Notes: a model not told the origin generated them from the letters alone. Positions 34,738 to 47,425 are shown, counted from the first letter of the stretch. The stretch is DNA of 64,000 nucleotides from Isoetes taiwanensis (GCA_021234155.1 JAJEKV010000030.1:2811842-2875841); one strand, 5' to 3'. Program-made: numbers and translations.

Positions 34738-34925
34738 TTCATATTTCTGAGAGAATTGATAAACGAGAGCATGAACTAGAAGAAGGCCAAATTATTGAAC
34801 GATGTTATGCGGAATGTGAGATAGCAATTCCTGAGAATGTTCCAATACGCAATTCGTATCTTGCAATGAGAACTATAAGGGGTTGAAAATATTAAAGGGC
34901 ATGAAGATAATGGTCACAAGGCATA

Positions 34926-35075
34926 TCCTATTGTTTAAATTCGGTTTTTCCGAGGTCCCGAAAACTTTTTGGATTTTTTGCCCAGGTTGGTTTGCCTAAG
35001 GTTTGGGGTTTTTTTTGTCGCCGCCAAACTTTCCCGATCAACTAAAAATCAAAAAACAAAAATTAGGGATTCGAT
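34926..35075 (+). repeat. dispersed repeat family R2, copy 2
   Basis: Begins ATCCTATTGTTTAAATTCGG and contains TTTTTCCGAGGTCCCGAAAA, TTTTTGGATTTTTTG and CTAAGGTTTGGGG, matching the minus-strand copies near 53.4-54.0 kb. Followed directly by a leader-like sequence and a small exon-like block at 35127-35156. Confidence 0.65.
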
Positions 35076-35126
35076 GGGGTATGGCTTTGGACGTTTCTAT
35101 TTTTTGATTCGATCGCCCTTCTGCAG

Positions 35127-35156
35127 CTGTCGAGAGATGGATCGGAATTCTGACAG
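35127..35156 (+). other. small first-exon-like block
   Basis: CTGCAG precedes and GACAG|GTAAGA follows a 30-bp block holding ATGG at 35136. The donor is near consensus. With the leader to its left it could be the first coding exon of an unrecognised gene; nothing downstream confirms it. Confidence 0.25.
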
Positions 35157-38100
35157 GTAAGACTTGCATGCAAATTGGGCATCCAGGAGCTTTTCGGTTA
35201 GTCTTCCTAATCGATGTAAAGGAAAGAGTAGAGGGTCGGAAGCATCTCTATTTGTCTGAAATTTTCGGCCAATTTCCGGCCTCTTCCGTCTCCGTGGAGG
35301 CACTTTGCCATACTTCCTTCGTGCACCCACTTTGCTCTGTTGTATTCTTAGTTACACAGGTCAGACAGAAGCTCCATATCAGCGGACTCCTATAACCAGA
35401 GCTTCTTTATTTTGGGGCTTCTGTTAACTGTTATACGGCTCAGCGAATTTTTTGTCTGTTCTAAGGGATTTCTGCATGTGGAGGATTCTTTTTTGGGAAG
35501 GATTGCATCTAGCCTATCTGGTTTTCAAAGGTGTCGATAGAATGGATAGGTGTCGGCAAATGGAGAGGACTTCTGGAAAATGCTTTTGTGGCATGCAGGG
35601 TTTGGGGTTTTGCCAATCCATTTTTACCTTGGAGCTCCGTCTATAGGGGCCAGCTCTTTTGCAAAAGACCTCAAACGAAATCTGGGTTTGTAAGATCCGT
35701 TTGCTGATGTCTTTAGCTTTCAATCCTCCAACTATGGGTAACTGGGCCAGCACGCCATGCCAGAGGCATTAAGAAATACCCTGCCTTCGTTATTGCAAGG
35801 ATCAGAAGCCACGCTTCACGAATACTAGCCCGACTGAATTGTGTGTTTTACAGGTAAAATACATTGTTCGTGCTCAACAACATCCATTGCATCATTATAG
35901 AGGTTAGTCTTTTTTATTTCATAAAACTACATTAGGGAACTTTAGGTCTTGGGTTTTGATTCGATTGTACATTTCACATCTTGAAGTCTTTATAGGTTTA
36001 GGGAATCTATTGCTGATGTTTATTTTTATCTTTGTATGTTTGCTTTTTAGCAGCAACAAAAGGAGGCAAGCTTCAGCTGTGTATTGCACAATAAATATTC
36101 ATTACTTTGCAAACGAAGGTTAGACTAAACTTGGTTGTATGCAGGAAAGATTTGTGTTTAGATATGATTTATGCTACATATTTGATTAGATTTGATTATT
36201 TAGAGAAGGTTATAGTGGTTTCTGGCTATAACAATTGTTTCTGGCTATGTTGCCTTTTTGCATTAGATAAAAGTGGAATAGATGACAGTCATTTTTGTAT
36301 TATAGAGTACAAATACTTCCTAGCACTATGCAGGTGCATTAGACAAAAGTTTTGCTCTTGCTATTTTTTAACTTTTACAAATCTATTTTTGCAGGGGCAA
36401 GGGCTTGGAAAAACAATAACATTTTACATAATTAGGCCTTTTTTCTGAGGCAAGGGTTTAGAATAATTAGATCTTTACATATTCTGAGTCACATTGCAGG
36501 TATCTGTTTGCCTTTATATCAATCAGGATCTTGAAATCAACTGCTTTTATTTTTCAAGAGATTTTTGGATGCTTCTAATCCAGATGCGGCCAAATCATCG
36601 TTGTTCATTCTTTTCTAGGTACTGGTCTTCTGCTTTTCTATCTTTGTTATTCTCATTAACTTCTTTATTCTTTTCAAGATATGGCTCTTATAAGATCATT
36701 GTTCCGACAAAAGAAGCAAAACATATTCATTTGCCCCCAATGAAATTTCATTTGAGCCCTATTTTTTTCTTGCTTTTTAAGCTGCAGAGTTGCAAGTTCT
36801 TACGTTTCTTCTTAGAAGTAGGTGAATGCAACTATTTTAATTTTAAATATTACCTAGGAAGCTCAGTCCCGAGGTTTTGCAATTTAGTTTCTTAGTTTCA
36901 AGTTCCATTATCTCTTATTGTATTGTCACCTTCTCTCAAAGAGATTCTAAGCGTGTACATTCATTTGCAGTGCAAAGGATTGGAGTCTCAATGTCATCCA
37001 TGGTTTGACTTTGAGCAAATCATAATATTGGGGCTTTTCAACATTGTTTTGGAACTGAGGAGCGGGGTGATATGTGAAGACAGAAACATGGTAAGCATAC
37101 AGTTCGTGATAGTTTACACATCGTTTTATCATGTTTTCCCTACTCCTTTACTTCCACCCTTTAGTGTTGCATCTCAGTTTGGTTGTTTATGTGAAACATG
37201 GAAACCCTGAGAAGGCCACTAATTACAATTACAGAAAATCATAGCTTATTGGCAAGGAAACCATAGCTTATTGGCAATGATCGAATTGTCCTCCGTCTTA
37301 AATCGTTCCTCATTTGAAGCCATTTGTTTTCCTTTTTATATAATGTGTTTGATTTTGTCATTTGTGTATTTTATTGAGGACTAGAAATTAACATGATCAC
37401 CATTTTGTAACCTCTTGAGGGGTCACATGCACATGGCTGGAAGTTTTAAAGAGGAATATGGAATCCACAATGAATTTTTGAAAGTAAGAGTTTGTCAACA
37501 TAAAACCAGAGAGCTGTATGTGCAGTTTTAGAGGGCTTTCATAAATCACCTTCTCATGCAGCATCCTGCATCCTTTGCTAGATCATTTGCATTCAGTTGT
37601 CTCCACATTCATATTCAATATATCGGAGACCTGTATTTAAAGAAGGCTTTGATAATCAGCTACTTATGCAATGACCTGCCTTCTTTAGCTAACTTATTGG
37701 CATTCAGTTGACTCTACATTCGCATTTAATTTCTTTCATCTTAATTATAACTTCTTAGCTGCCCCCAATAATTGGAAGTTTGTGATTGAACTGCAGTCAA
37801 TACCTCATACTAATTCTTCCTTGCAAGAAGGTAGTAAATTCTATCCAGGCTCTCTTGACTGGCTTTGATATTGTTGCATCAGGACCATTTTCAAAGTTGG
37901 GATTCTGATCAATATTTTATTGTTACCATTTTATGCAGGGCAACAATTTATGTATCTTGGAGAAATGCAGAAGATTGTTATCACATCTTGAAGCTGACTC
38001 TCATTGTAATAGTTCTCAAGCTTGACCAACAGCTTGTCGATGTCAACCATTGTCATCTCATGCATACATTTTGGACATGGGCGCCAAGGTTGCCACTCAC

Positions 38101-38890
38101 ACCATGACCCCAAGGCTTTGACAACAAAGGAGATGCGACTAACATGCACCTCCTTCCGAACCAAACATTCGGCAACATGGCTGCCAAAAGCATGCTATGG
38201 CACCAAAATTTGTACCATCTACATGAAAATAGTAAAATGAATTAGACCAAGTTTCGGCAAGGAGTGGCATGGACATGTCTATAGTAGAATTAAATATCTA
38301 ATTCAAAAAACATAGCTAGACGCTACCAAAAACCTTTACATGTTTTTTGCAAAATAAAACTAATCTAAAAGCATACAAATAAGAACTAACCTTGATAAAG
38401 CTCTTGAATGAACTGCTGGTTTTGAAAGCGCAAGGGAATCAACACCAGGAACGCCGCTGTATGCACTTATTTTCTAGACATCATAATTTAAAGATACCAT
38501 ATGCTGAATTTCCAATGGTAAGTGATTGCAAATCCACTTTAATGTAGCTGAACGAATACGAAAACTTTAGAAAATATGAATCTAAACTTGCAATGGTATC
38601 AGGCCTGCCATCTAGCAGCGAAGATATTTCTAAATGATGTTTTTTTCCTCAATGATGTTGATCTCAATGATGTTGAATTTGAAGATACATTCAGCACTGT
38701 TAGCACATACACGAAATAGATGGGGAACAGAACGGAATGTAGGTTTAAGGGCCCTTCCACAGCTGCCCTTAACATGATCCAAGTATCCTATCATAAAATA
38801 TAACTTGGACAAAGAAAGTCCTATTATGATTTGTGGAAAGGGACGAAAACACAAACTATTCAATAGTTCTAAGTCTATAACAAAAGTTTC
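35157..38890. other. AT-rich, intron-like DNA, no recognised genes
   Basis: Long T-rich stretches and many TTGCAG/GTA strings give an intronic look. Frames at 38022-38240 and the opposite strand 37931-38164 are open but show no family. No transposon domain is visible. Confidence 0.35.
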
Positions 38891-38894
38891 TTCA

Positions 38895-40384
38895 AAGCAG
38901 ATTCTTACCTTTTGCAGCAACAAACTTTGGGTAACATGACAACAAATCCCTTTCCGCAGCAACAAAGGCTCTACAAATAAGAAACTTTGCATTCAGTGTA
39001 AGAAATATAATGCAACACGGAGCAGGAAATTCTTGCCATTATTGGATATGAAGGAGTCATGATATGAACTTACAATGGTATCTCTAATATAAGGTAGGCT
39101 GATAATTCTCTAATTTATTCCCTGTTAATTTATAAGCCTGGTGCTAAAGCAAGAATGAGGATACACGGTCATAAGGAATGAATAAGGAAGGACTGGTCTA
39201 GAATGGATGAATAAGGAAGGATTGTCCCAACAGTCTATACACAAATGATACAAAATGGTCTCACATGGATTGATCTTTAGCAAGGAGAGTCAACATTGCC
39301 CATTCCACAGTAACTTAAATTCAGGTCTGCAATGGAAATTACACATTATCTTATTCAAAGCAGACTGTCTTTGAAGTCTGTACTTGTTTGTCTTCTTTAT
39401 TTCATAATGCTCTATAATATATTATTGTATTGATGCATACATGTAAAAAGGATCAGGCAATAGAAGCATGTTTGTGTATAGAGTTTGCATGTAATTGTGT
39501 ATAATTTTCTGATGTGAAATCCATGGCTGGCAGTCACATTGGGCTCCCTCTTGTCATGGTGACTGGAATCTTTATGGCAGCACGATTCTAGTGTAATTTT
39601 ATTATATTTTTCATTTCATCATCCAAGTTCTTTAGTTTTTAAATTAATGACTCTCAACCTGTACACCATAGTATGCAATCCTTGTGAAGTGTTAATTATG
39701 CTGAAGTGTTAATTATGCTTAAACATATGCTCGTCCTTTGCTCTCATATCCTTTGTTATCAATATCTTATGTGAGAAAATGGCATTCATGCACACTACTA
39801 ATCAACTTGTTGACACTCGTGTACTCTATAAACTTGGACTCCTCATTGCTCTTTATAGCTTGGACTTTTAGGACTGCCTTTTTAACATTATCCATCATAA
39901 GAAGCAGATTCTTACCTTTTGCAGCAACAAACTTTGGGTAACACGGCAACAAATCCCTTTCCGCAGCAACAAAGGCTCTGCAAATAAGAAACTTTGCATT
40001 CAGTGTAAGGAATATAATGCAACACGGAGCAGGAAATTCTTGCCATTAGTTAATGGAATTAATGTTTACTGAATATGAAGGAGTCATGATATGAACTTAC
40101 AATGGTATCTCTGATATAAGGTAGGCTGATAATTCTCTAATTTATTCCCTATTAATTTATAAGCCCGGTGCTAAAGCACGAATGAGGATACACGGTCGTA
40201 AGGGATGAATAAGAAAGGACTGGTCTAGAAGGGATGAATAAGGAAGGACTGTCCCAACAGTCTATACACAAATGATAATACGAAATGATCTCACATGGAT
40301 TGACCTTTAGCAAGGAGAGTCAACATTGCCCATTCCACAGTAACTTAAATTCAGGTCTGCAATGGAAATTACACATTATCTTAT
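38895..40384 (+). repeat. segmental duplication: 38895-39354 repeated at 39902-40384
   Basis: The block begins AAGCAGATTCTTACCTTTTG and ends AAATTACACATTATCTTAT in both places and is nearly identical, apart from small changes such as a 20-bp-scale insertion (GTTAATGGAATTAATG) in the second copy. The ~550-bp intervening DNA is unique. Not an LTR pair by its ends (no TG...CA), so a local duplication is likelier. Confidence 0.85.
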
Positions 40385-40599
40385 CCAACATCACATAGAG
40401 ATAACAAATCTTGTTTGTCTTGGTAAGATCTATATCACTGCAATGAGAGAGCAAAGGCTTGAAAGTATTGATGTTTAGAGTATCTTCAAAGCATTGTTTT
40501 CATTGACTTTGGTGGTGCGGTGAATATGCGGAAGTATTTCTGCTGTTCTCTAGCGTAATGTAAAAGGTTTATAATAGACCTTGATTGTGTCTATCATCT

Positions 40600-40700
40600 C
40601 TCACTTCATAGTCCCTCTCTCACTTCATAGTCTGATAGCAGGGAGTTTTCTCACTTAGCAAGGACTGCATTAAGTCTGATAGCAGGGAGTTTTCTTTATC
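40600..40700 (+). repeat. short duplications around 40.6 kb
   Basis: CTCTCACTTCATAGTC occurs twice in a row and TCTGATAGCAGGGAGTTTTC occurs twice 45 bp apart. Confidence 0.7.
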
Positions 40701-40933
40701 ATACAATGAGTTCGACTTATTTGCACAGGTATTGGATACTGTGCTTAAGTGGCTGGACAATCTGTAATAACTGTGGCTGTGAGTATACAACAACATGGAG
40801 TTCGATTGCATATATTTCAGGTTCGATTGCATGCTGTAATCATTACTTTTTGAATCTTTTACAGAGGTGAAGCAGCATCCAGCATCCAGCAGGTTAGTAT
40901 ACATCAGCATAGAGTTGTGATGGAGACATCTTG

Positions 40934-41054
40934 AATATGTAGCATTATAACAGGGGGTTTTTTTATGATTTTATATGCTTTTTGGCATGGTTTTCATATG
41001 ATTTCATGGGCGTATTTCATAGAATGTACTAATGCGTACATCTAGAGTGTGCAC
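40934..41054 (-). repeat. dispersed repeat family R1, copy 3
   Basis: Reverse complement of the family: minus strand starts GTGCACACTCTAGATGTACG at 41054 and ends CCTGTTATAATGCTACATATT at about 40934. Same internal order as copies 1 and 2. Confidence 0.6.
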
Positions 41055-41765
41055 TATATTTTATATTTTAATTCCACTTTTGCAATGGTTTAGCCTCGTA
41101 TTTGTATAGTTTTTGTGTTTTCTAATTTTCCCATGTAACTTTAATGGTGTAGATCAACTCTTTAGTTCGAGATCAAGGGCTCATAATGGAAGCCCCCTTT
41201 CGCTACTGTAATTACATGCAGACCTCGGAGGTCTTGGTTTCTAGGGTTTGCTCTTTGATTCACACAGAAAAAGGAGCCGGATGGGTTTGGCTTCGAGCTT
41301 TTAATCCCCTTTCTGACTTGGCATATCCGTGCAATTTCTTCTTTGCAGGAGCAGGCTTTTGCATAATCGAGGTCTCAGCTTCAAGGTAAAAAGGAGCTGG
41401 GTTTAGCTACGAGCTTTAAATTCCCTTTCTGAACTTGACAGGAGCAGGTTTTCCGTTTCCAGGAGCAAGCTTTCCCACCATAACATGGCTTTCGGTCGAC
41501 CAGATAAATAGACGAAATGGAAATAGACAATGGATATAGATCATCAAAATAGGAGGAGATGATTCCGGCTATGGCAGGTAACATTGAGATATTTTATTCT
41601 GGGTTTCTGTTTCTTAGACACAGTGGTCGGATCCTACTATAAAAACTCGGCCCTGACAAGAAGAGGGCAAGATTTTTGCCTCAAAACTGTCGAATATCCC
41701 TTGCAAAACTGGCTATCGCAGTTAGGTTAAGTTTAATTATTGTCTCTGCTTTTTGGATACAACAG

Positions 41766-42167
41766 ATTTTCGAAGCTTTGAGGCAGATTGGCTATCCAGA
41801 CAAGCTTTCTCCAGCAGTGAACCTTTTCCTGGCAGATGCTTCACGTCAGGAACTGAAGGTATCCAACTTCCTATAAAGACAGGCTAGAGATGATGTAAAT
41901 TACATGTGAAAAATTTTTAGTATCAATAAATGATGTATTTTCTACTTAATTAATCGTGGATAGTCTTATCAAAAGTGGATGCAGCCACAAGCAACACCTG
42001 ACAATGGACATATCTGGAAGAAGTTAAGCCCTCAGTTAACTTCTCCTAATCAACCCTATTCATTGCGGGAAGCTTTAGCTCAAGCACAGTCATCGCGAAA
42101 GGGAGCTTCAAACAGAGCTCTTAGAGAGAGCTTACATCCCTTGCTAAGGCAGAAGCCACTGGCATAA
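41766..42167 (+). CDS. two terminal exons of an unrecognised gene
   Basis: Exon 1, 41766-41858, is exactly 31 codons between AACAG and GTATCC: IFEALRQIGYPDKLSPAVNL then FLADASRQELK. Exon 2, 41964-42167, starts after GTGGATAG and reads SYQKWMQPQATPDNGHIWKK, then a Ser/Gln/Arg-rich tail ending in TAA after 67 codons. Both are in phase 0, so splicing gives a continuous 98-residue C-terminus. The first exon reads like a conserved helical domain. I do not recognise the family, and upstream exons are not identifiable, so this may be a transposon-captured gene end or the tail of a real gene. Confidence 0.4.
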
Positions 42168-42455
42168 CCAACATCTAGGGTCATATGCCACTTGTCGTCC
42201 GACTTGAAATTCAAATAATATGAAAGGTTGCAAATTGAAAGAAAATAACAACAATAAATCTGGGTCCACTCGACATGAAAAAAAAGTTATCAACCCTTTT
42301 TTTTTCCCCTCCTTGTTCTGAAGCAAGGCGGCGGCTAGATCCTGGCGACACCCTGATCGCTTAATCTGAGTAGCCAGAAAGGTAACTTTTATGCCTCTTT
42401 GTTTTCCCTATGTACTTTTTGTTGTTGCCGTTGTGATTCCTGTGATAAATCAGCT

Positions 42456-42500
42456 ATGGCGACCATGCAACCTAACCTCATTGATCTGGCAACTTCCAAG
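42456..42500 (+). other. small start-codon exon
   Basis: ATG GCG ... AAG, 15 codons (MATMQPNLIDLATSK), followed by GTATCC. The codons are clean and the donor acceptable. Possible first exon of the PPR gene transcript or of another gene; unproven. Confidence 0.25.
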
Positions 42501-43135
42501 GTATCCTTGCATTATGATTGATCCTATTTAGAACCAGTATATATCTAGAATGCCTAGAAATTTTTGTGCCATTTTTGAGCTTCTAACCTTCTGGTCTACT
42601 AAATGCTTATTGTTCTCATGTTTTTAAGAAATCGAGCCTTCAGACGGGTAGTTCGGAATATGCTAGCTTACTGACAAGGATTCAACCATTTCTTCCCTCC
42701 TATCCATATCAAACAATGAATGACGGTTGCCTTACCGTCTTTAGCTCAAGGTTGCTCTCTTTTGCCGAAGATTGGTGAATCTGCCCATTCCACTGATAAT
42801 TTTTATTTCTGATTCAGGTAGCTGGCAAACATATTCTGGTGGTAAGCTGAACAAGGTAAGATGGCATCCGCATTCTTTTTACAAATCGAATTCAATCTAA
42901 TTGTGATGATAGTTTGATATCTTCTGAAATACAGCCCAGCTCATCAAAATTAGATGATGATCCCACTCGTCATAGGGGCCAAACTGGGTTTGGAAATTTG
43001 AGGTCTTAAACACTTCATGGCAATCTTGTTGAATATGCGCTTTTCCATCTCTATATGAATATGTACTTTTTCTGTTCTGCACAGGGCCCCTGATTTCTGC
43101 GTGGAAGTAGTTCAGAAAACCAAGGAAGATTCGAA

Positions 43136-43432
43136 ATGGGGCTGAATACTACTTTGGGTTCCTCAAACCATGATGCTACTTCACAATTGCTGAAACTTTA
43201 TGTCCAATCCCTACAGATCTGTATTAATACCCAAGACCTAGCAAAGGGTAAGTATGTTCATGCCTTTACTGTTGCCAATTCAGTTTTACCAGACATCTTC
43301 TTAGAGAACAGCCTTGTGAAGTTCTATGCAAACTTTGGAAGCATCACTCATGCACACAAAGTCTTTGTAACTATGGTTCCTCAAAATGTATCTATATGGA
43401 GGACTTTGATTTCAGGATATCCTTTATTATAA
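43136..43432 (+). pseudogene. PPR protein, N-terminal part
   Basis: Frame from ATG 43136 reads 'LKLYVQSLQICINTQDLAKG', then a PPR repeat 'HAFTVANSVLPDIFLENSLV' and 'FYANFGSITHAHKVFVTMVP' leading into 'WRTLISGY', where homology stops and a TAA follows at 43430. This is the usual opening of plant PLS-class PPR proteins, which bind organellar RNA for editing, splicing or processing. The protein should continue for several hundred residues; its natural continuation 'ALELFTGMQHRGIKANKV' is found at 56340, 12.9 kb downstream on the same strand. Confidence 0.75.
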
Positions 43433-43433
43433 A

Positions 43434-44650
43434 GTTTTAGTGTATGTCGTGCATAAAACCCTAAAATTTTTGACGTCCCAGATTTTGAGTTAAAGGATTA
43501 ACGGTCGAGATGCCTATGATATTTTTTCATCTTCTGGCTTTGGCGATTTAGGGTTTCCTCGGCTATGGCGGATACGATTCAACATCCGTTTTGGCAGCGG
43601 ATTTGGAGGTCGCGATCAGCTCACCGGATCTGCTCATGAGAAGCATAGCTTGCTATTTCCATTTCCTAAGACCCTTGCTGAATGTTTCCCGATTTCCAAA
43701 CAATATCTGCTCATGAATGTTTCCCGATTTTCTGTTGCCTACGATTTTAGAATCGGACTCAGCTACAGATTACGAGGTCGGCTCTGGTAAGATATTGAAT
43801 TGCACAGTGAAGCAGCAAGAGCAAACGGTAGTTTTGAAACCATTCAATTTTGTTGTTACTATTTTTGTTGCTACGGTTGTTGTTACTGTTTTTGTTGCTC
43901 AATGCTGGCATTATTTGTCTGCAGATCCTGACGCGGAAGTGATTGCCATACAGGTAAATTTGTGCCCTACAATGGATCTTGGATCGATGGATTCTTCTGG
44001 CACTAGCAGCGGCCAAGTATGGTGGAAGAAACCTAGCATGTCCAGCCATCCGACGGCTCTTGAAGGCTATGACGGAGTTGCATCCCCGTTCAGCTCAACT
44101 TCGACTTCTTCTAGCTTCTGATCCAGTTTTGGTGACTACGGCGGGTTGCACCCCCTTCAGCTCAACTCCAACTTCTTATCTAGCTTCTGATTCAGCTTTG
44201 CTTTTTGAACAGCATATGGCGATTCTATTGTTCCTTAGCTTTCCCTTTGAGGTCGTTTGTCAGAGCCACAGTATAGTCGGAGTGCTTGGGTTTGCAATAT
44301 TGTTTGCTTGCCAGGAGAACGACGGTGCTTTTTTAATGGTTGGATTTAGAAAAAAGCTCTGAAAGTGCCCATTGCAGAGGACGACAAACGAGAAAATTAG
44401 CACTGAGAAAAGGATTGCAGATTGTGGCAGATGCTTAATACTGCAATGTGGTTTGGACACTAAAAAAACGTGCAGACTGTGCATCTTATATGCCATGGGC
44501 ACACGCCCTTCTCTAATGATGTTTTTGATGTGCGGCTTTAGGCATTCAGCAGGTGTGGACTTCGTCTTTTTTCTAACAGAAACTTTTATCAGAGCATAGA
44601 ATGCATTTCCATATTATTCCTTTTAATGTTATCATATTCTTCTCTTAAAT
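43434..44650 (+). other. leader-like DNA and a low-complexity ORF
   Basis: A short frame starts at ATG 43565 (MADTIQHPFWQRIWRSRSAH) and stops after 25 codons. A 134-codon frame at 43717-44121 has a hydrophobic Val/Thr/Phe segment (FVVTIFVATVVVTVFVAQ) and a Ser/Thr-rich end; a ~60-bp piece of it (TTCAGCTCAACT...TTCTAGCTTCTGAT) is tandemly repeated at 44088 and 44148. The repeat and absence of homology argue against a real protein. Confidence 0.3.
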
Positions 44651-44656
44651 ACACAG

Positions 44657-45023
44657 GCACATGCACTGGGCCCAAAGCTCGCAAAATTGGAAGCTGAAGT
44701 TGTAAGCCTTAGTTTTCTGTTTTATTGAAAAAGTGGAGGTGAAAAGTGCAAAAGACAAGACATGGGATTATGTGTAGATACTCACCTCTCCTCTTACAAG
44801 AGCTCTACAGACGTTAGAGTGGTCACTAAAAGCTTCAAAAGGTACAGCTTTTAGGTCACTAAAAGCTTCAAAAGGTACAGCTTTTATGATTCACTGTTCA
44901 TCTAATTACAAGTTTTTTTATTCCTTTTGCCACAACACAGGTGAAGAATGTAAAAGGCTAGAGGTTTCTGCCCTTCACTCTGAACATGTTGCATGCAAAG
45001 GGGATGTTGGTCGGTCACCCAAG
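44657..45023 (+). other. two exon-like blocks
   Basis: 44657-44701 lies between CACAG and GTAAGC and is 15 clean codons (AHALGPKLAKLEAEV). 44941-45023 follows CACAACACAG and ends AAG|GTTAGC; in phase 2 it reads EECKRLEVSALHSEHVACK. The charged, Leu-rich style suggests helical protein. A third block at 47083-47135 (TTTTGCAG to GTAAGTAT; ESSEQLAIDLLPQQTFEE) may belong to the same gene. Confidence 0.3.
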
Positions 45024-47425
45024 GTTAGCTGCATTTCTAATGATTTAATGGGATAGTATTGGTAGGAATATTGTTTCACATTGTTCCATGCCAGAAGTCG
45101 TGACTTACCTTTGAATTGAGTTTTTTTTTGTAATTGAATAAACCTGGTATTCTGTTATCACTTGGCAAGATATAGAAAGATGACTACCTTGCTTTTTATG
45201 AGAAATCTAGAAGTCTATTGAGTAGACTTTCAAAAACTGCATTTATAAAAGCTTAGTCCAGTTGACAGTTGCCTGGGTTTAGTTAAGTTGCCTGGGTTTA
45301 GTTGTGGTCCGTTTAGTTGTTTTGTTTTTTTGACAATGTGGATTTTGTGTTGTTATTCAACACTGATTATGACAGGAGATGTCTTTTGAACAAGAGGTGG
45401 AAGAAGCGTAGTTATTTTGGCAACTTAATTGTGCATTTGCAACCTCAGGATGTTAGAGGTTTTTCAATATCGCAATATGAGTTCTTTAGAGTCTGTGGCA
45501 ATCCTGGATGAGCTGTTAATTCTGTCCCTAGAATTGCTCAAAAGAAAATGAAGTTGGCATTTGGAAACACTAAGAAAGAAGTTGGGAAGGATTTTCTAGA
45601 GGCATGTCAGCATAGACAATGAATTAAGGTGGTCAGTTACTCTTGTGCAAACATCAGAGCAAAGGAGAGAGTTGTTCCTCCTATATTGATAAGTTGTATT
45701 TTGAACAAGTTAGAACCCAAAAACCATTTGAAGGCTATGGAAGCTTCATAATAGAATAGGTGTGAGTGTGATAAAGGCACGACTCAATATGGTGATGGTG
45801 GGAACTAAATGCAATGAACATAATTCAGATGCCCAAAACTAGCAACATGGTCAATGCAATGAGAAAGGTCAACTTGAAGATGCAGCAGAAAGACTGAAAT
45901 AACTTGAAGATGCAGCAGAAAGACTTTGGACGACTCAATAAGCAGCACAACAATGCAGAGAAGGAAGGAATGAAAAATTTAAGGAATAATGTTTGTCAAC
46001 ATCTGTTGAAACATTGCACAAGTAGTCTGGAATGAAGAAGTAAAGGAATAGGTGTTAACACCTTTAGAAACATTGCACATGACTGACAAATAAGTGGAAT
46101 TATAAAGACATTAAGTGCTGCAAGTTCATTTATTATATACATTACTACGCCAATTTGTTGAAACTTCAGTCATTCTATTGTCCTTTGTCTTGTGAATCTC
46201 TTTGACAATGTCAAAGCATTGCTTATAGTGCAAGCTTCTCTTGCATGTTTGTTTTGCTATGTGATGAAGGGCAACATTACATGATGCAAAATATTAATAA
46301 TGCTACAGATGTGAAATGATATTATGAAGGGCAACATTACATGATGCAAAATATTAATGATGCTACATCACGAGATGTGAAATGATATTACAACCATAAT
46401 AAGTCGGTCTTCTATCTTGAGTTAGCATGGAACTCGAAGAAGTCTCTACAAGAAATATACTTTTACCATCATTTGCAACATTTGGAATTCATATTTGTTA
46501 TGCATGCACCATTTGATAGTAATAGATAATTGTTTAATGCTTCATGTACCTTTGGCAGGATCATGCTTCAAAAGAGGGCATAGAAGGGACAGAGATGGGC
46601 TTTGTCATAGCAATGGTTAACAATCCCCGCATGATATTCGATATTTGCATTGTCATAGCAATGGTTAACAATCCCCGCATGATATTCGATATTTGTTGCA
46701 ATATGACGTTCATACAAGAGTTTTTAAGAGATAAACAAACTTATGCCCAGCAACGCTGGGCACCATTACTATACCAAATATGGGCATGCCATGATGGCTC
46801 TTGAGCTGGATTGGATGGGATTTGGAGCTTCTCTTTTCTCTCTAGTCGCAGCTGAAAATGCGCTGCCAAATCCACTCTAAATGACATGGGTATACAACTA
46901 TTAAAAAAAGCCATTCTTCCCTCTGGCGCGGATCATATAAATTGATGCCCTTCACAGCCCACAACACCCATTAATTAACCTTTTGCAGAATCATCTTGTA
47001 TGCTTGTCAATGTGATAAGTTCTAGTTGCAAACATTAACATCTTAAGCTGCTGCAAATGATCAATTTGCGTGATTTTTGCAGGAATCAAGTGAACAACTG
47101 GCCATCGATCTGCTTCCTCAACAAACCTTTGAAGAGTAAGTATAATTATTTGTGATATATGCATTTGCTTTTGTCCTCATTATGCCTGTCTGGGACTTCC
47201 AAAAATTCGTACTGAATATGAGTAGTTCCATTTTTCAAACTAGGCAACATACACATAACAAAAGCATTCCTATTTTCCATAAAGCAAAAAATTATCAGAG
47301 TCAAAAGCAGTACTTAGCAATGTTTATTATTTTTCTATTAATGTTGGCCAGAGATCACAAAAGCATTCCTATTTTCCATAAAGCCAGAAATTATCAGAGT
47401 CAAAAGCAGTACTTAGTAAGCTTGT
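44831..47425 (+). repeat. cluster of short tandem duplications
   Basis: Examples: GGTCACTAAAAGCTTCAAAA twice (~44832, 44865); TTGCCTGGGTTTAGTT twice (~45270); AACTTGAAGATGCAGCAGAA twice (~45870, 45901); GAAGGGCAACATTACATGAT twice (~46267, 46326); TCATAGCAATGGTTAACAAT twice (~46607, 46652); ACAAAAGCATTCCTATTTTC twice (~47258, 47347). Confidence 0.8.
46745..46773 (+). mobile_element. Helitron-like 3' end with hairpin (end 2)
   Basis: Hairpin GCCCAGCAACGCTGGGC (46745-46761) followed by ACCATTACTATA. Orientation is opposite to end 1 at 26746, so the body would lie to the left. The CTRRT box is imperfect here (CTATA). Confidence 0.45.

Noticed and set aside
38895-40384. Reading the duplicated blocks as LTRs of a TRIM element
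   Set aside because: Ends lack TG...CA, no PBS or polypurine tract, and no target duplication.
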